Below the pieces are notes generated by a model. That model saw only the letters and a program-made list of their open reading frames with translations, was not told where the DNA came from and did no database searches. Below, piece by piece: positions 1 through 5,756 of a DNA stretch of 10,258 bases. Origin of the DNA: JAENWH01 sp038248745 (GTDB lineage: Bacteria > Bacillota > Clostridia > Peptostreptococcales > Anaerovoracaceae); contig JBBRXC010000053.1 of assembly GCA_038248745.1 (NCBI GenBank), forward strand, positions 1-10,258, read 5' to 3'. The position numbers were made by a program, and so were the translations under genes. Numbering within the stretch: position 1 is the first letter of the stretch; every line of letters begins with the position of its first letter.

Positions 1-8
1 ATATCACT

Positions 9-49
9 CTATTTCCCAAAATCAACTTTTTTTTACATTTGGGAAATAG
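9..49. repeat. 12-bp perfect inverted repeat at the window edge
   Basis: The arms CTATTTCCCAAA (9-20) and TTTGGGAAATAG (38-49) are perfect reverse complements around a 17-base spacer that contains a run of eight T. The T run lies in the loop, so this is not a normal intrinsic terminator. It could be an operator, a recombination core or the end of an element continuing outside the window. The sequence alone does not decide between these. Confidence 0.6.
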
Positions 50-123
50 TAATGCAGTACGAATCAAAAGTGACATGTAAATCTGATGATCCATGGCCCG
101 CTTCTAAAGACAAAACCAGGCAT

Positions 124-153
124 AAAAATAGAGATTAGTAAGCTAATCTCTAT
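124..153 (-). terminator. Rho-independent terminator after small ORF copy 1
   Basis: Perfect 11-bp inverted repeat, ATAGAGATTAG (128-138) and CTAATCTCTAT (143-153), with the tetraloop TAAG. Read on the minus strand, the stem is followed directly by a run of five T (plus-strand A at 124-128). It lies about 50 bases downstream of the stop of the small ORF at 205-285. The stem is AT-rich, so it may be of moderate strength. Confidence 0.6.
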
Positions 154-204
154 AAATCGTCTGCACATGTCTCCACCTACAAATTAGGCAACACCTTCAA
201 ACCT

Positions 205-285
205 TTATTCTATATACGTTTCAGGAGACAAACCGTCTCCACGTGTGTCGTCTGTGTAGTAGGAACATGTAAACTGCTTTTTCAT
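205..285 (-). CDS. Small Cys-containing peptide, 26 aa (cassette copy 1)
   Basis: This is a 26-residue ORF starting MKKQFTCSYYTDDTR and ending in TYIE. A GGTGGAGG Shine-Dalgarno sequence lies at 291-298, five bases before the ATG. It is one of three related ORFs in the window, the others at 2529-2615 and 9247-9294. All share MKKQFTCS, TDDT and an N/D-G-L segment, each has a good Shine-Dalgarno sequence, and each is followed by a minus-strand terminator. In this copy the second Cys seen in the other two (TDDTC) is Arg, TGT to CGT, so it may be degenerate. The start lies 70 bases after the end of the RhuM remnant. It is hydrophilic with no membrane segment, so it does not resemble a type I toxin. 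I do not recognise the family. Translation is inferred from the ribosome binding sites and the recurrence of the frame. Confidence 0.5.
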   Translation of the reverse strand: MKKQFTCSYYTDDTRGDGLSPETYIE

Positions 286-355
286 TTTCGCCTCCACCAA
301 TTGTATCAACTTTTCACTAGATAATTCTATTCCTCAACAAAGTTTTATTCATATG

Positions 356-736
356 TCAAAACATAAGTTGCTTCAGTCCCTCAGGTTTTCCTATTCTCTG
401 GTGGTCGTAATCATCTAGAAGCTTTAATGCAATTGAATAGCTCTCTATGACACTTAAAACCTGTTTTGCATCAAGACTATTTTCTGCTCGCTTAAGTATT
501 TTAATGACTTTCCCAAGTTGCTTGATTCGATTTGTGTTTATCGAATATCCTTTTAATATATGTTCCTTAAGCACTGTATTTGCCCAACGCCTGAATTCCA
601 AACCTCGATTTGATTTAACCCTATACCCTACTGAAATAATGACATCAAGATTGTAATACCTTACATTATACATTTTGCCATCAAGTGCAGTTGTCAAGGA
701 ATCCTTGACAACTGAATCAGATTCCAATTCACCTTC
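356..736 (-). pseudogene. Remnant of a RhuM-family gene, truncated at both ends
   Basis: The open part reads EGELESDSVVKDSLTTA, then the family hallmarks YYNLDVIISVGYRVKS and RGLEFRRWANTVLKEHI, and ends a short way after LLDDYDHQR. This matches the middle of RhuM-like proteins, of the subtype I remember as often continuing into a Fic/DOC domain. Both ends are broken. The conserved EGEL is preceded in frame by TAA at 737-739, which removes the N-terminal helix-turn-helix half, and the protein stops at 356 where the C-terminal domain should begin. A TTG at 725-727 could serve as a start, but it is the conserved Leu of EGEL, so it is not the ancestral start. Just upstream another frame reads a short S-R-H-V stretch like the missing half, suggesting frameshift decay. 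A 27-base palindrome lies inside it (688-714). The complete relative is the gene at 1361-2407. Confidence 0.8.
688..714. repeat. 27-base perfect palindrome inside the RhuM remnant
   Basis: The plus-strand arms CAGTTGTCAAGGA (688-700) and TCCTTGACAACTG (702-714) pair over all 13 positions around one central base (701). On the coding strand it spans residues V-V-K-D-S-L-T-T, with the central base at the third position of the Asp codon. A second small palindrome, GAATC-A-GATTC (714-724), abuts it. It occupies the same codon position, eight residues after the conserved E-L, as the palindrome in the intact RhuM gene at 2162-2186, but has a different sequence. Confidence 0.9.
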
Positions 737-842
737 TTAGTCAGTAACACGCATATTTCAACGTGCCTTGAGTAGATAAAAATGATGTCATGAAGACCCA
801 TTGAGTCCTTGGATGAGAGTCGATATTGATTAAGTTGCACTA

Positions 843-1250
843 TTATATAACTTCACAAAATCTTAATAAGTAGCCATTTGGATCTTGGACAAGAAACTCC
901 TTTTGTCTATGGATTACATCGCCTTCAATATATTCTGAACAAATTAGCTCTCTGAATAAGGGATAATTCATTTTAGCCAAGTTACAAATTAGCGCATCTA
1001 CATTTTTCACTTCTATTTGTAAATTGAGTCCTCTTCCCAAAGGATACAATAGTTCACCGCTATTCCAACCCGTTTCATGGTATGCTTCAATCATAATCTG
1101 TACTCTATCCTCATATTCAATATAAGCAAAATCAGGATTCTTCCGCATATATTTTACATGAAAACCCAACCCATTGATATAAAACTCCAATGCCTCGTCA
1201 AAACTTAACACAGTTAGTTCTGGAACCATCACATTCCAATATCCACCCAT
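843..1250 (-). CDS. VOC-family protein (glyoxalase / bleomycin-resistance fold)
   Basis: A 135-residue protein of the size of single-module vicinal-oxygen-chelate proteins. It shows the paired beta-alpha-beta-beta-beta pattern. The first module is at about residues 8-55 (PELTVLSFDEALEFYINGLGF, then the A-Y-I-E strand and V-Q-I-M-I-E). The second starts near residue 70 (GRGLNLQIEVKNVDAL) and ends with QDPNGYLLRFCEV, the usual closing motif. Among VOC subfamilies it looks closest to bleomycin-binding proteins (D-P-N-G-Y-L-L-R-F with R/Q-K-E-F before it), which bind glycopeptide antibiotics rather than catalyse. The actual ligand cannot be read from the sequence. GAGGAG lies about eight bases before the ATG, supporting this start. 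It stands alone between two RhuM-type genes and is probably transcribed by itself. Confidence 0.85.
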   Translation of the reverse strand: MGGYWNVMVPELTVLSFDEALEFYINGLGFHVKYMRKNPDFAYIEYEDRVQIMIEAYHETGWNSGELLYPLGRGLNLQIEVKNVDALICNLAKMNYPLFRELICSEYIEGDVIHRQKEFLVQDPNGYLLRFCEVI

Positions 1251-1360
1251 TTATATCACTCCTCAAATAAACCGATTTGTTCGTCATTAGCTAATATTAT
1301 TAATACCTATCTACGATACCTCTGTATTTCTAAATGCGTGAAACTATTATCCCTAAAATA

Positions 1361-2407
1361 CTATCTATCTTTTTTTGATTTTTCTTCAAGTTCGACAAAT
1401 CTATCAAAGTCACTTTCGTACAAATGATCCTGCACAATACGATATTTTTCAAATTCGTTTTCTGCATGTGCCTTTGCAAGCTCTGATGAAACTTTTCCAG
1501 AATCATTTAAAATTTCTCTATCCATCAATTTCAAAAAACCATTTAGGCGTTCCTCCAAATCTTCCATTGTCATAGGGATATGACGCATTGCCTGTAGCTC
1601 CGCCAAATCAAGATATGATGATACTATTCTACGAAGTTGTCCAAGTTCAGATTCTGCCAAATAGTTTTTGGCAATTACCACATCATATTTATGGATTTTG
1701 CAGTCAGGAGATCCATCCCATGATGTCAGTCCCATATGCTCTTTGCCACTATCCGCTCTATCATAGATTACTTCAGCTGCGGTTTGTCCATGCACACTGT
1801 AATGCATCTTATTTTGGATTGCGGCAAAAAATCTTCTTGTAGCTGTCGCCCTTGGGTCATAATCTAATGCAGTAACATAAATATCAGTAATTTTTTGGTA
1901 GAATTTCCGCTCTGACATGCGGATTTCTCGAATTTTTTCTAATTGCCTTTCAAAATACTCTTCAGTTAGAACTGACCCCCCATTTTTCAAGCGTTCATCA
2001 TCCATCACCCAACCTTGAATAGTATAATCCTTAATTATGAAATTTGACCATTTTCGAAACTGAACCGCTCTCTCATTATTAACCTTAAATCCAACTGCAA
2101 TAATCATTTGCAGATTATAGTGCATGACTTCTCGATTTACTTTTCTATCACCCTCAGTTTGAACTATCCGGAAATTCCGGATAGTTGTGGTTTCATCTAG
2201 TTCATTATCGGAATAAACCTTTTTTATATGTTCGTTGATTGTTCGTACATCAACATTATATAGTTCTGCCATCATTTTCTGGGTAATCCATATATTTTCT
2301 TCCTCATACCGCATTTCAATACTATTTGCGTTATCTCCAATAGATGCTACATAAGTTAAATATTCTGCTGCACTAGAACGGATTGTAATTTCATTTTTCT
2401 TTTTCAT
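1361..2407 (-). CDS. RhuM family protein (virulence-associated / KilA-N-like DNA-binding)
   Basis: A 348-residue protein, about full length for the RhuM family. The N-terminal part carries the family signatures: IWITQKMMAELYNVDVRTINEHIKK-type helix-turn-helix (about residues 39-63), then N-E-L-D-E-T, TIRNFRIVQTEG, VMHYNLQMIIAVGFKVN (95-110) and VQFRKWSNFIIKDY (115-128). The middle and C-terminal parts contain FYQKITDIY, RRFFAAIQNKMHYSVHGQTAAE and a helical tail. RhuM was named in a Salmonella pathogenicity island; homologues occur on phages, islands and as lone genes, and their biochemical role is not settled. AAGGG lies about nine bases before the ATG. A minus-strand terminator (2463-2498) separates it from the upstream small ORF, so it needs its own promoter, perhaps TATACT at 2439-2444. 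A 25-base palindrome lies inside it (2162-2186). Confidence 0.92.
   Translation of the reverse strand: MKKKNEITIRSSAAEYLTYVASIGDNANSIEMRYEEENIWITQKMMAELYNVDVRTINEHIKKVYSDNELDETTTIRNFRIVQTEGDRKVNREVMHYNLQMIIAVGFKVNNERAVQFRKWSNFIIKDYTIQGWVMDDERLKNGGSVLTEEYFERQLEKIREIRMSERKFYQKITDIYVTALDYDPRATATRRFFAAIQNKMHYSVHGQTAAEVIYDRADSGKEHMGLTSWDGSPDCKIHKYDVVIAKNYLAESELGQLRRIVSSYLDLAELQAMRHIPMTMEDLEERLNGFLKLMDREILNDSGKVSSELAKAHAENEFEKYRIVQDHLYESDFDRFVELEEKSKKDR
2162..2186. repeat. 25-base perfect palindrome inside the RhuM gene
   Basis: The plus-strand arms AACTATCCGGAA (2162-2173) and TTCCGGATAGTT (2175-2186) pair at all 12 positions around one central base (2174). It covers the codons for T-I-R-N-F-R-I-V (residues 75-82), with the central base at the third position of the Asn78 codon. 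The position is equivalent to the palindrome in the RhuM remnant at 688-714. The amino-acid motif is conserved in many RhuM proteins as I remember them. A motif at protein level does not by itself require mirrored codons. Confidence 0.9.
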
Positions 2408-2438
2408 ATTCGTAATCCCTTCTATCCTTATAGATCAT

Positions 2439-2444
2439 AGTATA
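2439..2444 (-). promoter_or_regulatory. Possible -10 box for the RhuM gene
   Basis: The minus strand reads TATACT about 31 bases before the RhuM start codon, directly after the terminator at 2463-2498. No convincing -35 hexamer is visible at the right distance, since the region upstream is the terminator stem. The call rests on the -10 match and on the need for a promoter after the terminator. Confidence 0.3.
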
Positions 2445-2462
2445 TTGATTTCATTTTAGCAT

Positions 2463-2498
2463 AAAAAGGCATACAGAACAAGTGTTCCATATGCCTTT
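2463..2498 (-). terminator. Rho-independent terminator after small ORF copy 2
   Basis: Perfect 9-bp outer arms AAAGGCATA (2465-2473) and TATGCCTTT (2490-2498) enclose an inner GAAC/GTTC stem. As minus-strand RNA the two intervening positions form G-U wobbles, giving a continuous stem of about 15 bp with loop ACTT, followed by TTTTT. On the plus strand those positions would be C-A mismatches, so the structure is built for the minus strand. It begins about 30 bases after the stop of the small ORF at 2529-2615. Confidence 0.8.
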
Positions 2499-2528
2499 GG
2501 GATAAAAATTTTATATGTTTTACTTCAA

Positions 2529-2615
2529 CTAGGTCTCTAAAATTATTTCTGCAGAAGGCAAACCATTTCCACATGTGTCGTCTGTGGAGTAGGAACATGT
2601 AAATTGCTTTTTCAT
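2529..2615 (-). CDS. Small Cys-containing peptide, 28 aa (cassette copy 2)
   Basis: A 28-residue ORF starting MKKQFTCSYSTDDTC, continuing GNGLPSAE and ending in ILET. AAGGAGA (2619-2625) lies just before the ATG. This is the only one of the three related copies with both Cys residues and an uninterrupted frame, so it is the best candidate for the functional form. A strong minus-strand terminator follows at 2463-2498. The preceding gene on this strand is the hemerythrin-like protein, whose stop is 158 bases upstream, and a 24-base hairpin (2671-2694) lies between them. It is hydrophilic with a T-D-D-T-C-G-N-G centre and no signal peptide. I do not recognise it. A 72-codon frame over the same bases (2428-2646) overlaps the terminator and is not credible. 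Confidence 0.55.
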   Translation of the reverse strand: MKKQFTCSYSTDDTCGNGLPSAEIILET

Positions 2616-2670
2616 GTTTCTCCTTCTGTTTTTTCATAACAGTCAACTCTGTATTACAAAATATATGTCG

Positions 2671-2694
2671 CTATTATCCCACATGGGATAATAG
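2671..2694. promoter_or_regulatory. 24-base hairpin / possible operator upstream of small ORF copy 2
   Basis: The arms CTATTATCCC (2671-2680) and GGGATAATAG (2685-2694) are perfect, with ACAT between them. Two short GGATAA repeats follow on the plus strand (2695-2706). It lies 56-79 bases before the small ORF start. No T run follows on either strand, which argues against a terminator and leaves an operator or RNA structure. The decamer CTATTATCCC also occurs at 1344-1353, and a similar CTATTTCCC arm occurs at 9-17. Confidence 0.45.
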
Positions 2695-2707
2695 GATAAT
2701 GGATAAC

Positions 2708-2740
2708 CAAAAGCCCCAAGTGTTCTTCATGTAGCTTTTG
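2708..2740 (-). terminator. Weak terminator candidate after the hemerythrin operon
   Basis: CAAAAGC (2708-2714) and GCTTTTG (2734-2740) form a 7-bp stem with a 19-base loop, about 35 bases after the hemerythrin-like gene. No good T run follows on the minus strand. The operon may therefore read through into the small ORF and end at 2463-2498. Confidence 0.25.
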
Positions 2741-2773
2741 AAATAATATAAAAACCCATTGTTTTCTAGTTTA

Positions 2774-3328
2774 CTATTTGACAATATCTTTCATATATTT
2801 CTCTTTAAAGGTATCTAACATTTTATGCAACTTTGCATGGGTGCCTTCTCCCATAACTTCCTCTTCAAATTCTTCAAATTCTTCTAATAACGCAAGTTGT
2901 TTATCTTCTGGAATTATCTTGTCCGCTATATCAAAGAGCACATTATTTTCTTTCATAATATGGCTACGAAGAAGTTTAATATATTCTGTTGCAGCTTTCG
3001 CAAAGTCCTGATCCTTAAAAATGCCATCAACAGCAGCTTGCATTTCAGCAATATGTTTTCTTCCCTCTGTATGTTCATAGAGCATTTGATCTATTATAGG
3101 ACTACATGTCGAGTGCCCTATTTCTAAAATTGCCGGGAAAAACAATCCTTCTTCTTTTCCGTGATGACATTTATCTGCAAATAGTTTTAGAAAGTTTATC
3201 ATTTCTTTTGTATCGTTCATTTCATATGTTTCATTATTTTGGATTCGCCCAACGATTTTCTCCAATATTTTCAATCCAAAAAGAATCCCTTCATGTTCAT
3301 TTCTAAGGTCTTTGCTAGCATAATTCAT
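2774..3328 (-). CDS. Hemerythrin-like domain protein
   Basis: The protein has 184 residues from the chosen start. It shows the four-helix hemerythrin pattern for a carboxylate-bridged di-iron site: N-E-H-E-G (His12), C-H-H-G-K-E-E-G-L-F-F-P (His55/His56 with Glu59/60), Y-E-H-T-E-G-R-K-H (His86, His92) and R-S-H-I-M-K-E-N (His123, Glu127). Such cytosolic proteins bind O2 or NO, or sense and repair around iron; the exact role here is inferred. A start 18 bases further upstream (3346) exists, but GGAGGG (3335-3340) lies between the two ATGs at ideal spacing for the downstream one, so 3328 is chosen. It is the last gene of the fprA operon, 48 bases after the ferredoxin stop. The C-terminal third is acidic (E-E-F-E-E-F-E-E-E). 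Confidence 0.9.
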   Translation of the reverse strand: MNYASKDLRNEHEGILFGLKILEKIVGRIQNNETYEMNDTKEMINFLKLFADKCHHGKEEGLFFPAILEIGHSTCSPIIDQMLYEHTEGRKHIAEMQAAVDGIFKDQDFAKAATEYIKLLRSHIMKENNVLFDIADKIIPEDKQLALLEEFEEFEEEVMGEGTHAKLHKMLDTFKEKYMKDIVK

Positions 3329-3376
3329 AAAAATCCCTCCATCCATAACATACTATTATCGTTATTACTTACCAAT

Positions 3377-3568
3377 TTATTTTCTTACGGTAATTACACT
3401 TACTGGGCATTCATCTTCGGCATTTTTTGCCATTTCTTCTGCATCCTTTGGTATATCATCCACATAAACCTCCGCTAGCCCATCATCGGCCATCCTAAAA
3501 ACTCCAGGGCAAATGGAAACACATGCGCCGCAACCAATACAGCCTTCTCTATCTATTGATGCCTTCAT
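3377..3568 (-). CDS. Single-cluster [4Fe-4S] ferredoxin
   Basis: A 63-residue protein with C-I-G-C-G-A-C (Cys10, Cys13, Cys16) near the N-terminus and a fourth ligand Cys in D-E-C-P-V near the C-terminus. This is the layout of monocluster ferredoxins of the Thermotoga/Desulfovibrio type. Cys20 (I-C-P-G) corresponds to the residue that forms a disulfide in Thermotoga ferredoxin, but I see no partner Cys in the middle of this protein. It probably passes electrons to the flavodiiron protein or the flavoprotein in the same operon (inference from position). An ATG 24 bases upstream (3592) is in frame, but GAAAGGAGGAAG lies between it and the ATG at 3568, which decides the start. Spacing is 32 bases from the flavoprotein stop and 48 bases to the hemerythrin start. 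Confidence 0.92.
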   Translation of the reverse strand: MKASIDREGCIGCGACVSICPGVFRMADDGLAEVYVDDIPKDAEEMAKNAEDECPVSVITVRK

Positions 3569-3600
3569 TTTACTTCCTCCTTTCTTCTTCAAAATAATTA

Positions 3601-4080
3601 CTATGAAGCGTTCTGAATCCCATGCTTTCCTGAGATAATTTCTATATTCATTTTATATATCATTACTTGATTGAGCATTTTTTCTATAACTATTTCCCCT
3701 TTTTCTCTATAGTCACTACTATTGCTTTCAACCACGCAAGTCATCAATTGTCGTTTTACTTCAGGATCATCTATTAGCTCAATTGAGCCTTCAACAACGA
3801 CGGACGTGTATTTTCTTCCGAACTTTTCAGGGACAACTGCAGTATCTCCAAGTATAACGGCACAGCCTCTTGGGTTTATTTGCATTGCATCAATTTTCCT
3901 ACCTGCCTTTGAACCATGAAAATATAAAGCATTGTCTTTATAAATGTAATCCAGTGGAACTCCGTATGGCAGTCCGTCGGCATCTACAAGGCTCAAAATT
4001 GCAAATTTATTGGTTTTTATCAATAACAATGTCTGCTCTTCTGACATCGCCAGATCTTTTCTTCTCAAGGTATGTTCCAT
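3601..4080 (-). CDS. Pyridoxamine 5'-phosphate oxidase-like flavoprotein (NimA-like)
   Basis: A 159-residue split-barrel flavin-binding protein. Early residues T-N-K-F-A-I-L-S-L-V-D-A-D-G-L-P-Y-G-V-P-L, then Y-F-H-G-S-K-A-G-R-K and N-P-R-G-C-A-V, are the typical sequence of the NimA/PNPOx-like group. That group binds FMN or similar and includes 5-nitroimidazole reductases. The substrate here is unknown. Its ATG overlaps the fprA stop by one base (TAATG at 4078-4082), so translation is probably coupled. Placement between a flavodiiron protein and a ferredoxin suggests an electron-transfer or reductase role in oxygen, NO or nitro-compound defence. Drug resistance should not be assumed from family membership. 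Confidence 0.88.
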   Translation of the reverse strand: MEHTLRRKDLAMSEEQTLLLIKTNKFAILSLVDADGLPYGVPLDYIYKDNALYFHGSKAGRKIDAMQINPRGCAVILGDTAVVPEKFGRKYTSVVVEGSIELIDDPEVKRQLMTCVVESNSSDYREKGEIVIEKMLNQVMIYKMNIEIISGKHGIQNAS

Positions 4081-5267
4081 TATATTTTAGCCATTTTTTT
4101 GCCATATTTCACTGCCTCATTAAGCGCATCTTCATCTGGCTTCCATTGATGCTTAAACCCTTCACCGATGACTTCAAATCCTGAATTTCCCATTAAGTCA
4201 TTTAATACCTTTACCGACTCTCCACTCCAACCGTAACAACCAAAGGCAGCGGCTTTTTTATTCTTAAACTTCATGCTTTTCATTAAGTGGATAAAGCCTT
4301 CTACAGAGTGCAAAATACTATTGCTAACTGTTGGTGAGCCCATAATAACTGTTTTTGATTTAAACACTTCTGTGATCAGGTCATTTTCGTCACTTTTGGC
4401 AAGATTAAATATCTTGACAACCACTTCAGAATCAATAGAGCCAATTCCTTCGGCAATCTTCTCAGCCAACAACTTTGTACCATTGGATATTGTGTCATAG
4501 ATAATTGTGATTTGATTTTCTTGATAGTCATTTGCCCAGTTGGAATATTTTTCGACAATTTGCATCGGATTATCTCGCCATATAACACCATGGCTTGTTG
4601 CAATCATATCAATCGGTAAATTCAATGAAATGACTTCAGCTAGCTTTTTTCGTAATATAGGATTAAACGGCGTCAAAATATTTGCAAAGTATTTAATGGC
4701 CTCATTAAAAAGATCACATTGGTCAACGAGATCATTAAATAATTGTTCTGTGGCCAAGTGTTGGCCAAACGCATCATTGCTGAATAATATATTATCTTGC
4801 GTTAAGTAAGTCGCCATGCTATCAGGCCAATGTAACATAGCCATCTCAACAAAGATCAATTCTTTGCCGTTTCCAATATCAATCTTGTCCCCCGTTTTTA
4901 CAACATGGAAGTTCCAATCTTGATGATACTGACCTTTCAATGATTTAACTGCATTGGCTGTACAGTAGATTGGTTTATCAGGAATATGTTTCATTAACGC
5001 AGGAAGTGCTCCGCTGTGGTCAGACTCTCCATGATTGCAAATAATATAATCAATCTTGCTTAAGTCGATTTCACTTGCTAAATTCGCAACAAACTCTTCT
5101 CCAAAGGGTAGCCAAACTGTATCAATCAGGACAGTCTTTTCTTCCTGAATCAAGTAAGAATTATAAGTTGACCCTTTATGCGTCGAGAATTCATTACCGT
5201 GAAACTTTTGAAGTTCCCAGTCCACCTTTCCAACCCACGATACATTGTTTTTTACTTGTTTTTTCAT
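4080..5267 (-). CDS. fprA: A-type flavoprotein / flavodiiron O2- and NO-reductase
   Basis: A 395-residue protein with the two-domain architecture of the flavodiiron family. The N-terminal metallo-beta-lactamase-like domain has a full di-iron ligand set at canonical positions: His79, Glu81 and Asp83 in the N-H-G-E-S-D-H-S-G motif, His146 (L-H-W), Asp165 (F-S-N-D-A-F) and His226 (T-S-H-G). The C-terminal flavodoxin domain (about 253-392) has the FMN phosphate loop Y-D-T-I-S-N-G-T, then M-G-S-P-T and F-G-C-Y-G-W-S-G-E. No rubredoxin or flavin-reductase domain is fused, so electrons must come from a separate partner such as the ferredoxin in the operon. Known members reduce O2 to water or NO to N2O in the cytoplasm. 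TGAGG lies about eight bases before the ATG. It is the first gene of a four-gene operon and overlaps the next by one base. Confidence 0.96.
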   Translation of the reverse strand: MKKQVKNNVSWVGKVDWELQKFHGNEFSTHKGSTYNSYLIQEEKTVLIDTVWLPFGEEFVANLASEIDLSKIDYIICNHGESDHSGALPALMKHIPDKPIYCTANAVKSLKGQYHQDWNFHVVKTGDKIDIGNGKELIFVEMAMLHWPDSMATYLTQDNILFSNDAFGQHLATEQLFNDLVDQCDLFNEAIKYFANILTPFNPILRKKLAEVISLNLPIDMIATSHGVIWRDNPMQIVEKYSNWANDYQENQITIIYDTISNGTKLLAEKIAEGIGSIDSEVVVKIFNLAKSDENDLITEVFKSKTVIMGSPTVSNSILHSVEGFIHLMKSMKFKNKKAAAFGCYGWSGESVKVLNDLMGNSGFEVIGEGFKHQWKPDEDALNEAVKYGKKMAKI

Positions 5268-5348
5268 TTTAGTTACCTCAATTCTTTTTTCTTATTCGTT
5301 AGTTTATAGGTACAGTAGCTTTAGTAGCAATGAGCTCCCTTAGTTTAA

Positions 5349-5376
5349 AGTATATAGATATCAATATACCCTTCAA
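5349..5376 (-). promoter_or_regulatory. Candidate sigma-70-type promoter for the fprA operon
   Basis: On the minus strand TTGAAG (plus 5371-5376) and TATACT (plus 5349-5354) are 16 bases apart, leaving a leader of about 75 bases before the fprA ATG. The spacing is acceptable and the -10 good. Other AT-rich hexamers exist nearby, so confidence is moderate. Confidence 0.45.
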
Positions 5377-5414
5377 GAGTTTCAAATAAACAATTGTATT
5401 AGTAGTACAAATCT

Positions 5415-5461
5415 GTTCACGCATTAAGTAAGATGCTATCCGTGAACTTAATATATGTTCA
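5415..5461. promoter_or_regulatory. Inverted-repeat cluster of GTTCA/TGAAC half-sites
   Basis: GTTCACG (5415-5421) and CGTGAAC (5441-5447) are perfect 7-base inverted arms, and the second half-site also pairs with GTTCA at 5457-5461 (TGAAC, nine bases, GTTCA). It lies upstream of the candidate fprA promoter in the divergent intergenic region. It may be a regulator binding site. No known regulator motif is recognised. Confidence 0.35.
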
Positions 5462-5584
5462 GAGGGAAATTTGATTCAGCAATAATGAGACAAGTATGAA
5501 ATAAAGTTTGTAAAGATAACTGCTGCATTTCTAAATCTATGACGCTATTATACCATTAAACTATTTTATTTCATAACCAAGAAT

Positions 5585-5599
5585 GTTCAATTACTGAAC
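5585..5599. promoter_or_regulatory. Second GTTCA-N5-TGAAC inverted repeat
   Basis: GTTCA (5585-5589) and TGAAC (5595-5599) flank ATTAC. The half-sites are the same as those at 5415-5461. It lies in the same intergenic region, between the fprA promoter side and the SHOCT gene. Confidence 0.3.
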
Positions 5600-5672
5600 C
5601 ATAATTAAAGTGTGATGGGTTAAACAATTTTGTATCGGCATGCAAAAATGTCATAATTCTGCCATATTCTCC

Positions 5673-5693
5673 TGATATATTGTGAATATATCA
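5673..5693. promoter_or_regulatory. 21-base palindromic operator candidate
   Basis: TGATATATT (5673-5681) and AATATATCA (5685-5693) are perfect 9-base arms around GTG. It lies about 35 bases upstream of the candidate -35 box of the SHOCT gene. An 11-base direct repeat TGCAAAAATGT flanks it at 5641-5651 and 5717-5727. The shape fits a dimeric repressor site (ArsR- or other winged-helix-type). The regulator is not encoded in the window. Confidence 0.4.
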
Positions 5694-5727
5694 AAACAAC
5701 ATTGTACTGCATATTCTGCAAAAATGT

Positions 5728-5756
5728 TTGAAATACAAAATTAAGTGTATATTATA
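5728..5756 (+). promoter_or_regulatory. Candidate promoter for the SHOCT gene
   Basis: TTGAAA (5728-5733) and ATTATA (5751-5756) are 17 bases apart, about 70 bases before the ATG at 5826. The -35 matches well and the -10 only moderately. A very AT-rich context makes alternatives possible. Confidence 0.4.

Noticed and set aside
843..1250. Bleomycin resistance determinant
   Set aside because: The closing motif resembles bleomycin-binding proteins, but many VOC proteins look alike at this level and there is no resistance-gene context, so only the family is called.
1344..1353. CTATTATCCC shared with the hairpin arm at 2671-2680 as a dispersed element
   Set aside because: A single 10-base match in a 10-kb AT-rich window is expected by chance, and this copy has no inverted partner.
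2428..2646. 72-codon minus-strand frame over small ORF copy 2
   Set aside because: It runs through the strong terminator at 2463-2498, has no homologous frame in the other two copies and shows no recognisable protein features. The 28-codon frame with its own SD is preferred.
3601..4080. Nitroimidazole resistance gene (nim)
   Set aside because: The fold is NimA-like, but the operon context is O2/NO defence and the family is broad, so a resistance function cannot be supported.
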